Shown here: piece by piece, positions 21,844 through 31,838 of the stretch
How positions within the stretch are numbered: the first letter of the stretch is position 1
Layout of the letters: every line of letters starts with the position of its first letter
Origin: Tetrastigma voinierianum
Lineage: Eukaryota > Streptophyta > Magnoliopsida > Vitales > Vitaceae
NCBI GenBank assembly: GCA_016808115.1
Contig: JAEQBH010000287.1
Span: 930,001-994,000, forward strand
Direction of reading: 5' to 3'
Length of the DNA: 64,000 bases
Made by a program: the position numbers and the translations under genes
The notes under the pieces: model-generated
What the model was told of the DNA's origin: nothing
Databases searched by the model: none
The model's input: the letters and a program-made list of their open reading frames with translations, nothing else

Positions 21844-24709
21844 TAAAATTTTGCTTGTCCTTAAGTAAAGAAAAGAAAGATTTGCTCGTCCTCAAACAAA
21901 ATAAAAGAAAATTTTTAAGGACATTTTCTCTGGTTTGTTCTGGGTGGTATCTAATTTAATTGAAATACACGCATGCATTATTTTCGTACATCTAGCTTTA
22001 AGTCCAAGCTTCTCAAAGTTAGTTTCACTTTTCATAAGATACAAAATTAAACTCGTTGAAATTGTTTACAAACAACATAATCATTAGATCCCTGAATAAT
22101 AGATTATTTCTTTCTCATTTTCATACTGAGTCAATTAACTCCCTAAAGTCCTTTCACAGCTTTTGATTGTTTCTATATTTCCAAATCCCATAAGTTTGTT
22201 TTAAGTATTGATCTCCACTTAATGTAGATGATTTCAAATTTCTTCCGCATCAATCAAGTCTTTTGGGCTTGTATTGTTAGGCTTGGGTAATGGGTAGGAT
22301 GGAAGGAATTTTTAGGTTAAGATTACCCTGAACCTTTTCTCTCCTCTTCTGCCCTTTCTTTCTTATAGTTTCTCTAATAAACTCCCCTAAACTTCATGTT
22401 TGGGACATCTCTTTGATTTCTTCCAATTTAACTCAGATGCCCCCTATTTCACTTGTGTAATTCCACTGGGAAATTTCCTTGTTTGTCATCATTCAGGATA
22501 GTGCAATGTTTTAACTTTTAGGCTTTCTAACACTCTTAGCGAACTTTTAAGTTAGTAGCCCCATACCAGATGGCATTAGGTACTAGGTGTTAAACACCCC
22601 TAAGAACTTAATTGTTCAAGAGAGTTAGGCCACAAGATAAAACTTATCCCTATAAGCCTTCTTTTCTATATCATTTTCTTCTCTTTTCCTTTTTCTTTTC
22701 ATTCCCTTTGAGTTCCTCAAAACATACTCCCTAAACTTCATTTCTTCTTCCTCCTTGAATTCAAGGTAATCAAGTGGGTTCTTACCGAAGGATTGATTTC
22801 TTAGATGAGTCAGTTTCCATTGGTCTATTTTTTTTTGAAAATGTTTGTTGGCCCAATTTGAACTAAGGCATATGCATCAGCATATGCATAGGGATTTATT
22901 AGAATGGCTCGTAAACTATCCAAGAATGGCCTCGCATCATCTCTTGTCACCGTATCACCTAGGGATTTCACTAATCAATAATCTAACAAATTTAGAATTT
23001 GATCAACAGTTGACTAACCATAAGGGAGTACCTTGACTCATTTTGCTGATGAGTAGTTAAATTAATTGATATTCAACAGGTTCCTTGACTTATCAGTTCA
23101 TACCACAAACTTAAAAAATGTTTTGCTCCTTCTATCAGATTACTTTCTATTCGACTTATCGCTAGGACTTTAGTAACTTTTGCACTTTGTGCTTCAATTA
23201 AACTGTATTCATTTTGCCCTTATTCTGCAATTTTTCTGCATTTCAGCTTATTCCTAATCTAACTGCTTCATTCAATTCAGCTCATGACATCTCAACAGTT
23301 TTTATTCTAGAACTAATTCTACTTAATTTCCTAATCATGTACAACCACAAAGCAACACAATATTGAACAAACAAATCAAACAGCACGACACAACAATTCA
23401 ATTCAAGTTTGGTTTTATTTCGATTCAATTGCAACGCTGGATACAATTCAAATGGTATCAAGAGAGTAAATATTATTAGGCAGGAGAAGTGTCTATTTTA
23501 TTTTTCTTTGAAATAGTCAGAGCAAAGATGTTGGGGATCTAGGTCCAAGAATTTGAATGAGCTGGAATTCAGGAATTTTTTCTACCTCTCTTCTTTCCTT
23601 TCTTTTCTTGGTTTCCTCTCCATTTGTTCTTTCAATGAAATCTCATTAGAGAGATCAACCTTTTGTTCAACTCATCCCACTCTTCCCCAACCCATTCATT
23701 ATATTCCCTCCATTTCAGTCATTAATTTCTTAAAATTTGAGAGATTATCATAATCGATCCAAATTTTCTAGCCATTGTTTTTATCAGTAGGATTCGTGAT
23801 TCTTGCTTTTGTCTCTATCATCTAGTTTATTTTCAAAATCCTTCAGAGACTTGTATAGGAATCGAAGCCCTTGATTTGCTCCTAAATTTAGCTTTCATGT
23901 ATCTCTTTTCTTTATCAATGTTAGGAGTTAAGAATCACGCCAAACCGATTGTTATAAAAAAGCTTCAAGGACTTAGTTTGAGTCAGAGCAGATTGTGATC
24001 TCTTTCCATTTCTTCTTAAATTCTTCCCCCTTCCCGTTTCAAAATTTTTCTCTATCCGTTCCTCTCTTCTGCCTGCCTCTTCTCCCCACTCGTTGTTCTC
24101 TTCTTTCAGAGCTCAACTTCATGCCCTTTTCCTTCCCGCTTAGCCTTTCTTCCCACCGCCGGGTCTCTTCTTTTCAATTCTTTCATATGCCTCTCCGAAT
24201 TCCCCGCTTTAGGTTCCACTACTTCTCTTTTCATCTATTCTCTTTGTATGGTAATCGAGCTCCAAGATCAAACTGCCTCTCAGGCTCCTCAGCTTTCTCC
24301 ATGTTGGAAATTTCGTCTTTACAGGAGAACTCCGGCCAAGGGATGGAGAAGTCTATTGACTGCCTTCATCCCGCCCCCTCATTGTCCGCAAACATGTAAT
24401 CATCATGGTCGTGAGTCGGGTGCTATGCTCCTCGATCAACCTCCGAGTCCCTTTTCCGGGTCTTTCCGCTAGCTTTTACTCCATTTTCTCTACCAAAGAC
24501 TCTTCTGGTTTCGTCCTTTGCTAACTCCTCTCGCGTAAGGAGTGGTGGAAGCGATCCGTACTTCTTCTTCTCGATTCCATATCCTCTTCTGTTCCACCTT
24601 CAAACATAGAAATCGTTGATCGTAAATGGGTGGAGGAATAAGACCTTTGTTCCTTCATGATACCTCATGATAGAATTCCCAATGATGTTCCTGAGACATC
24701 TGTATCCTT
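21844..24709 (-). other. 3' non-coding region of element C
   Basis: About 2.9 kb between the additional ORF and the polypurine tract. The plus strand is rich in T and C (for example 22300-22760 and 24000-24200), so the transcript side is purine-rich. Scattered open frames up to 134 codons (23995-24399, plus strand) lack any recognisable domain and lie antisense to the element. Long 3' regions are normal in this branch of gypsy elements. Confidence 0.55.
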
Positions 24710-25215
24710 TTAGGATGGTACAAAGAACACAAATTTTCTGTTTCTCTCAACTAAAACATGTTTTGTTGGAACCAAATGTAAGCCGAAGTAAACCATACCT
24801 TCGCTTCTCAAATAGTTTCGCCGCTCACCGTTTCGCCTTCCTGGGTTTAGCCGCACCTTACCACAGTGAGCTTCTTTGGCAACCTTTCCTGCAAAATCTG
24901 GTTTTTCCAAAGTTTCTTAAATTTGGAACCATGCTTGTGCACTGCCATGCCATAGGCCTCGTTGATGGCCTTAGCTTCATATGAAACCCAGACTCCTCTA
25001 ACGAAAACCGCTCCATCCTTCCTTCCTACCAAATTTGAATAAAATTCTCTTACCAGTGCTGTATACCCTGATTTTTGGTGTGCGCAGAGACTCTCCCACC
25101 CTCTCTGCTCTATCATCTCCTTGAAAGGCGTAACAGGATTTTTGAATCTCCTCTCTGCGACAAACCCCTTGTTAGCATAATATTTCTTCCATCGAGTACA
25201 CTTCAGCCCTGACAC
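24710..25215 (-). pseudogene. Additional ORF of C, plant transposon-like domain
   Basis: The main frame is 25215 to 24847, 122 codons. It reads SLCAHQKSGYTALVREFYSNL, then GAVFVRGVWVSYEAKAINEAYG, the pattern of the putative plant transposon protein domain (Pfam PF20167, from memory). After a frame change at about 24880 it continues with YFGLHLVPTKHVLVERNRK, also typical of this domain. It lies downstream of integrase on the same strand, where Athila-type elements carry a third ORF sometimes called env-like. No signal peptide or membrane segment is visible in what remains. The function of the domain family is unknown to me. Confidence 0.75.
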
Positions 25216-25604
25216 GAAATTTCTTCTTCTTCTCTCATCTTTCCCTTTCCCTTTTTCGCTCTTTCTTGAGAAGTTGCCGGAGCTTCGGGTGTTTCTGATG
25301 GCATCTCTCCTGCTTGTTCTTCCTGACGAATCTCATCTTAACCTGCTCTTCTTGCGAGTTTTTCTTTCCTATTGCTCTCATGTTCCTCATAATCTCGCCT
25401 TTGTGTTAGGGACTAGAGGGAATTTCAGCCATTGGAAACGGGAGTAAAGGCTTTTCGTAAGGTTCGGGAGGCTAGGCCTTTAGGGTTGAGATCTTAAGGA
25501 GTGGTTAAGGTGAATAGCTATGTGGTTTCAAGTGAATGAGAAAGTTTCAACAAATGCAGAATTCAATCAATGTTTGCTGCCAATTATTGCTTCATTAAGA
25601 ACAC

Positions 25605-25879
25605 GTCGCGACTTCAATTTTCGCCTTTATTTGAGATCATTGAATAGGGCTTTAAAGTGAGTGAGCAGGCTCTGTCTTTTTATGTCGCGACATACTACGC
25701 TTGTCACACATAACGAGGTTTTCTGTGAATTGTCACTTTCATGTCGCGACATCTATTTTTTCTATTTTGAAACTTAATTTCTGTCGACTTCACAAAGGTG
25801 TCGCGACATATACCTCTTCCTTCAATACTACCAGCTGCCCTTTCTAAAACAGGTCACATCAGTTGCTCTTTGTCGCGAC
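25605..25879. repeat. Internal GTCGCGAC array between integrase and the additional ORF
   Basis: Five exact copies of GTCGCGAC at 25605-25612, 25684-25691, 25743-25750, 25800-25807 and 25872-25879, spaced 57-79 bp. This is outside both LTRs, downstream of pol and about 400 bp upstream (minus sense) of the additional ORF. An A/T-rich AAATAAAGG lies between (about 25624-25632, minus strand). Confidence 0.92.
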
Positions 25880-26427
25880 ATAACCTTCACGACCTAAGCC
25901 CTTAACCTAATGTGATCTCAAGAACCTTTTCTGGTTGTTCCAACCCCTTTCTTTACATTACTCGCATCCCAAGCAAAGATTTAACAAACAATCTGCCATA
26001 TCTACAGAATTGGTTTAGGATGTTACTCCTTTTTCTCATGTCGTGGCTTCCTCCGCAAGTTGTCGAATTGTTCCCTTGATTGCCTTGCCATTCATGCTCA
26101 ACCTTACTGTATTTTTATCGCAATATTCAAGAAAAATCTAATTAACTACAATTGGATTTCAAAATTAAATCTATCCTTCTTATAAAAAACAATTCAACTA
26201 ATTTAAGCAACTAAAAGGAAATATTTCAAACTTAAACCAGAAATTAAATCCTTACGGGTCAGCCTCCCATTAGTCGCTTCGCTTTGAGTCCTTAGCTGGA
26301 CTCATTGCCGGTATTTCTTCTTTTCCTCAAGAACCAGCTTGGAGTTCTTTCATTTCCTCTTCCTCATAGATAGTGCTTTAACCTCCGTCCATTGACCTTG
26401 AATTCTTTCTCCAAAAGACAACCCTCG

Positions 26428-27450
26428 TCACCGCCTAAATGTAGTACTTGACACCACAGTGTATGGCCCACTCCAATCGATTTCAACTTTCCCTGAAACA
26501 ATTTCGGGCCTAGAATTAAACACAGAACCTCGTTTCCTACTCAACTCTTTCTCTAAGATTCTCCGATCATGCCATTTCTTTGTCTTGTCTTTGTATATTC
26601 TAGCATTATCATAGGTCATTTCTCGCTCTTCCAATTCATACTGAGTAATCTTTTCTTCCTTTCGCAAATTCTTAAAATCGAAGTTTAACTTCTTGATGGC
26701 CCATTGCCTGTATTCTAATCTTAAGAGGTAGATGACAGGTTACCCAAAAACAAACTCAGAGTGGTATATTCAATGGGGGTTTTGTATGCAAACTCGTAAG
26801 CCCAAAGTGCATCATCAAGCTCAGACTCAATCCTTCCCTGGCTTGAGCCTACATTTTTCTTTCTTAAGCATTCTTTGATCTCCTGCGAAATTTCTTTTGT
26901 CCATTGGTCTGGGATGATAAGCTAAACTCATTACATGCTTGGATCCCATACCGCTTCAGAGCTTGCAAATATTTTGTTTGCAAGTGGGTTCCCCCATCAC
27001 TAATGATAGTTCCTGCGTTCCAAATCACCAAAATATTCTTTCGCAAGAAACTCACAACCGTATTAGCATCATTCCGATTGGGCCACTTCCACCCATTTGG
27101 AAACGACCCATCGCTAGCGTATGTATAGGTTTCAAATGCATGGCGGAAGGGTCCCATAAAATCTATTCCCATACATAAAAATTTGTATCACCATAATACC
27201 TACGAGGGGCATTTTCATTCCTCGCGCTGATATTCCCAATCTTTGACATCTATCACAATAATTTAACTCCACTCAGCACAATCTCTGAAGATAGGGCCAA
27301 TAAAACTCATTGGAGTATCTTCATGTCGTTCTTTCTCCGTAAAATGTCCTCCATATGGCGATGTATGTATTCATTTATAATGCCGTCTTTGTTCACTTTC
27401 TCTCGGCACACATCTTCTTATTATCATGTCAGCACCTCTCTTGAATAATA
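26428..27450 (-). pseudogene. pol: Integrase domain of element C pol
   Basis: The core begins MGIDFMGPF (27172) and continues with the second aspartate motif IISDGGTH (about 27000). The catalytic glutamate lies just past a one-base frameshift after QTNGQ (near 26890), in the order E-I-S-Q-E-I-K. The following 26830-26670 keeps LDDALWAYE-like sequence. The carboxyl part at 26667-26428 has YDNARIYKDKTKKWHD and GPYTVV, the DNA-binding end typical of non-chromodomain gypsy integrases. The upstream zinc-binding part is scarcely recognisable. It would have joined the element cDNA to the chromosome. Confidence 0.88.
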
Positions 27451-27455
27451 GTGGG

Positions 27456-27990
27456 TCATCCCAAATATAATACCAATGGCCGCCCCGAGCTTCCTCTTCT
27501 GGTAGCCGGGATCAAGGCATTACTCCACAAGCCGAGCACCACAATATCAGCATACCAGGGAAGTTGGAAGGAAACCTTAAACAATTGCTCATCTGGGAAG
27601 TTCTCTGTTAACATCACATTTTCCTCTTCATCACTGCTTCTTTCTACTCTTGACAAGTGATCAGCTATCACATTGTCACATCCCTTTATCCTTTGATTTG
27701 GGAATCAAACTCCCGCAACAAGAAGACTCACCTTATCAATCTTGACTTATTTCCTTTTTGACATCAAGTATTTGATTGTCGCATGATCGTGAATTACCAC
27801 ATGAGATCCCCAAATGTAATCGGGCCGAAATTTTTTCACAAGCAAATACTATGGCTAGCATCTCCCTTTTCGCTTGTCGAGTAGTTCTCAGGTTTCATCG
27901 GGTCTTACTAGCATAGTATATGGCCCCGAATACTTCTCTTTCTTCGCTCTAACACAGCCTCCTCCTATGGCAAAATCCGACCATCACATT
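27456..27990 (-). pseudogene. pol: RNase H domain of element C pol
   Basis: In minus order: YYASKT and YSTSEKEMLAIVFACEKF-like codons (about 27930-27830), GSHVVIHDHATIKYLMSKK (about 27810-27750), then MIADHLSRVE (27671). The end connects to integrase through ENFPDEQLFKVSFQLPWYAD. The RNase H strips the RNA template from the first DNA strand. There are several frame changes. Confidence 0.85.
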
Positions 27991-27993
27991 ATT

Positions 27994-28979
27994 TCAAATC
28001 CCCGATTCCATTACGGTGCGGGAAATATTATAGGTGTCAGAATAACTGATCTCGATTTCTTCAAAAGCATCCTTGCAGGAGTCATCAAAATTGAACCTCA
28101 TATCTTTTTCCAGTAATCTGCATAGTGGTCTGGCTATTTTTGAAAAGTCTTTGATGAATCTCCTGTAAAATCCAAAGATGCCCCAAAAGCTTTTACCCTT
28201 TTTTACCGTGGGTAAATGGTGCAAGAGTTTTGATACGGATAATTTTGGACCGGTCAACTCTAGTCCAAGAGGGCAGAAATTTTATGCCCAAGAACAATAC
28301 CTTCGTCAGCTCATAAAATGGCATTTTCCCAATTCAAAGGCTAGCCGCTTGTCTTGGCATCTTTTTAAAGCACGCTTTCCCAGATTGTTTAAACATCGAT
28401 CAGTGCTCTGATCCATACACAAAGCAAAATCATCCATGAAAATTTCCACTACTTCTTCAACCAAATTCGAGAATATGCATATCATACACTGAATGTAGCC
28501 GGAGATTACATAAAATGCCAAATGGCATCCTAAAGGCAAAGGTGCCATAAGGGCATGTGAATGTGGTCTTCTTGATCCTCGTGCAATAGCAACTGATTAT
28601 ATCCCGAAAATTCCATCCGTAAAACAAAAGTGAGGGGCAAGTCCCGCGCTAACTCCGTCCAACATCCGATCAATGAAGGGCAAAGGGAAATGATCTTTTT
28701 GCATCGTGGTTCACTTCCCCGTAATCAATGCATACCCTCCATCCTCGTCACCGTTTTGTTGAAATCAATTCATTTTTCTATCATGCATCACAAAGTAAAC
28801 CCCCTTTCTTTGGAACCACATGGACCGGGGCTCACCCAAGGACCGTCTCGAGATAGCATAGATAAAAACCAAGATTCAACAATTTGAGAATTCTTTCGAC
28901 TACTTCCTTCATCACCGGATTCATTTCCTTCGTGTTCCACAGATGGTTTTAAAGTCTCTTCTAGCGTAATCTTATGCAT
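27994..28979 (-). pseudogene. pol: Reverse transcriptase domain of element C pol
   Basis: Starts with LEETLKPSVE (about 28960) and WVSPGPCGSKERG (finger domain). Then come a frame with KDHFPLPFIDRMLD-like sequence (about 28700-28650), MAPLPLGCHLAFY and IFSNLVEEVVEIFMDDFAL with the catalytic FMDD at about 28430-28441, and the thumb GIFGFYRRFIKDFSKIARPLC (28257-28120). It is split among three frames with several stops. It is homologous to the RT of element E but clearly distinct from it. Confidence 0.9.
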
Positions 28980-29429
28980 GCAATGATGGATCGATACCCT
29001 TCACTTCTCTTCAATGGACCAAGCTAGCGATTCCTTATGCTTTCCTTAATATTTTCAGCAACCTTTGTTCCTCATCATCACTGAGTCTGGCTCAAATGAT
29101 CACTGGTTTTTTCTTTGCAATTCTACAAGTACGCTTTAAACGACCTACAACTCTTTCAAACTAAATTCTTCAGACCGTTTCGATGAATTTCCTTTTCAAT
29201 ATTTTCCCATTATCATTTCTTCTGCTTTGCTTCAAGCTCAACACGCTTCTAGAATGAAAACTACTGTATGGAAATCTGCATTGTGACATCTTCAAAAGAG
29301 ATACCGGGAATTCATCTCTTTTCATTGATAAAACCGGAGTGTTACAATCATCATAACATCGGATCGGGAAGTGTATAGACAAATCAGCTACATTGCAACT
29401 TTCCTTGTCTCGTTTCATATTTTTCATAT

Positions 29430-29870
29430 ACTTTTATCAAGTTAAAAGCAACTCCGCTTCTTCTCCAACCTCAAGGCAGAACTCCTTTATGTCAATCGTG
29501 GCCCAAGAGCTAGGAATGGTCTTCCCAATAGCAGTGGGTATCAGGAATCTTCTTCCATGTCCAGACGATGAAGCCCACCGGGAAAACAAACTTCCCAATA
29601 GTGACTTCAAGACATCTTCAATGACTCCTTCAGTTTTACCATCGACCGTCCGTCATTTGAAGAGTAAATGTTTGTGGGAGTAAGCTCCCCAAACTTAGTT
29701 TCGGCAATGTAAAGAGGCATCAAATCGATACTAGCCCCGAGTCACAGAGCTCCCGAATTCAATTCCTCCAACAATACAAGGAATCGAGAAGCCCCCGGGT
29801 CTTTCATCTACTGCAGTTCTTTCGACATCGAGACCGCAAGTGGCAAAGTGAGATTCACTATTCCTTCTCT
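29430..29870 (-). pseudogene. pol: Protease domain of element C pol
   Basis: Minus-strand codons near 29790-29700 give KDPG, then GASIDLMPL in another frame, the aspartic protease active-site context (usually DLGASINLMP). FGELTPTN and a diverged body follow to about 29460. The active-site aspartate is out of frame, so the enzyme is dead. Confidence 0.7.
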
Positions 29871-30305
29871 ACTATTTTTCGCTTCGCATGTCCTTCGTGA
29901 ATTTTGCATAGAATGGCATCTGAGTTACCACTTCAGTAAAAGGCATACTGATCTCCAAATTTTCCGGGAGTTTTCAAGAACCTTGGTAAACTCGGTCTCC
30001 ATCCTGACTTCGCAGCCTTTGTGGAAATGGGACTGCAGTGCTTTGATCCTCGATGTTCTTCCTTTCTACTTTTTCTTTTCATTCTCCAAGCACTTTCCGT
30101 CCGGGCTTTCTTCTCCCTTTCACACGCTATTTTTCTCTCTTTCATCTCTTCTAACTCCTTCCCACTCCTAAGCCTCGCACACCCATGCGCCTTTGGGTTC
30201 TTCCCTTGTCACTGGGAAGGCATCTTTCCTTCGCTTTCATAGGCTAGGCCAATCGCCTTACTTGTCTCCGGTGCCCTTTAGGGATGCATCAGGTGTTCTA
30301 AAATT

Positions 30306-31638
30306 TTAGAATTGGTAGCAATGGTTTCTAACTCGCAGTTTTTGTCTATGGAGATTAAACAACTTCTTATTATCCCCATGAATCGCAGATCTCTGCTCTT
30401 CAAAAGATCGGGCCTCGACCCCGATATTCACTTCGTGCTCATTTCGCTCGCTGGAACTCGTGGTTGATAACCCCGGAGGGTTATGTCCATGCCTCGGGGC
30501 CTGTATAAGCCCTCCACCATAAGAGAAATTCTCACGGTTCCTTAGTGTCGGTGATACTGTAGTCAAGTGTTATTATCGTTTAAATGGTAGTTTCTAGCTC
30601 ACCCGTGATAATTAACCTCTTCAAAGATCATGAATTGTTCTTCGCTGCCCTCTCAAGACTCCCTTCCGACACTCTCTTCAATTGTCTTATTTCATGAGCA
30701 AAGGTGTGTCTTTTTCTGCTTGTCTAACCTCGTGGCTAATGGCATCCAACTTGGGCTCCATGGTCGCCATCTCGCTTTAGCTCCATGATCCCTTTCCTCT
30801 CGTCGCTTCTCTTGAAAGCCTGTATGAGTTTTATGTTACATTTAGGGCCAGTCTCTTTAATAAGCTCTTACTCTTCAAGACTTTTTCAAGCCAATGCTCC
30901 ACAAAGATGAAGCATCAATGATCCCTTTTGATATATCATTCAAGGCATGATATACAATGTCCATCCGAGTCTTCGTGATCTATCCCATGATCACTGACAT
31001 CTTCTCAAAGAACCGCTTGATCTTCCCTAAGCTACATACAAAGCTTATCTTCCCCCTGCTGAAACACAATGATTTCCCCTCCTTCTTCGGGTGAGGCCTG
31101 GGAAAGAATCTACCTGGGAGTGGAAGCCTCAACTAACTCCTCCCAAGTATCAACAACCATATGGTAAGGATTCATACTCATGTAGTCGCTTATTCCTTAG
31201 AGAGAATGGGAATAGATGCAACTTGATGACTTCCTCGGGTCTCACCCATTTAACTTCATCAGATAGCCTATCCCGAGAAATCTTCCCTGTGTGCTCGTTG
31301 GTCTTCGTGGACGACCAAGAACTCATGTCATTGACCATATCAGAATTTCGCGCCGGCTTCAGCTCAAAAATTATTGGCATCAACCCAGGCTACCCGATTG
31401 CTTGAGTATTCATCCTCAGATAATTAGTCTCCGTGTCCTCCATCAGATCAACGATTGGAGGTCTTCTAGCTTCTTCATATCTACCCCCATCCCGATCCTC
31501 GCCTTCATCCGCTATGGTCGGGTTTTCTGCCTTCTTTATCTTCAAGCCCCGAAAGTGTCCTCTATTTCGTGTTAGCTGGAATCGTGACGTTGCTCGCTTC
31601 CTATGATTGAAAATTTTGTCCTCGAAATCAAAACACAC
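30306..31638 (-). pseudogene. gag: gag of element C
   Basis: Minus-strand Gag. The segment 31638-31390 gives an amino-terminal region ending MEDTETNYLRMNTQAIG. The frame 31383-31150 has FELKPARNSDMVND and the capsid hallmark IKLHLFPFSLRNK. The frame near 30990-30880 keeps YHALNDISKGIIDASS. The frame 30566-30306 has NFSYGGG, as in the carboxyl end of this Gag type. Between these, stops and frameshifts are frequent. The leader between the LTR and gag (31639-31838) holds no other feature. Confidence 0.8.
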
Positions 31639-31813
31639 TACATATTTCTAATGTGATTAGTTTGCCAACAAATATTTTCAATATGGTTTGTTAAAGGTTG
31701 CTGGTTAAAATAACCACTGCTTGAAAAGCTATTTTGTTCTTTTCTTTAAAATGTCCAAATTGCAATTCCTTCTTCGGCCCGAATATTTCCATTTAATGAA
31801 TTCTTTCTGATCA

Positions 31814-31831
31814 CTCAAGAATCTGCCGCCA
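31814..31831 (-). promoter_or_regulatory. Outer PBS of element C, strongly decayed
   Basis: The minus strand reads TGGCGGCAGATTCTTGAG directly after the LTR end and a short AGTTTTA spacer. The first bases resemble the tRNA-Asp PBS; the rest does not. A better but also decayed PBS (AACTTTGCAACGGCGCCT on the plus strand) lies inside the LTR at 31901-31918. Confidence 0.45.
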
Positions 31832-31838
31832 TAAAACT

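Noticed and set aside
23995..24399. 134-codon plus-strand frame
   Set aside because: Antisense to the 3' region of element C in a pyrimidine-rich stretch; no domain seen.
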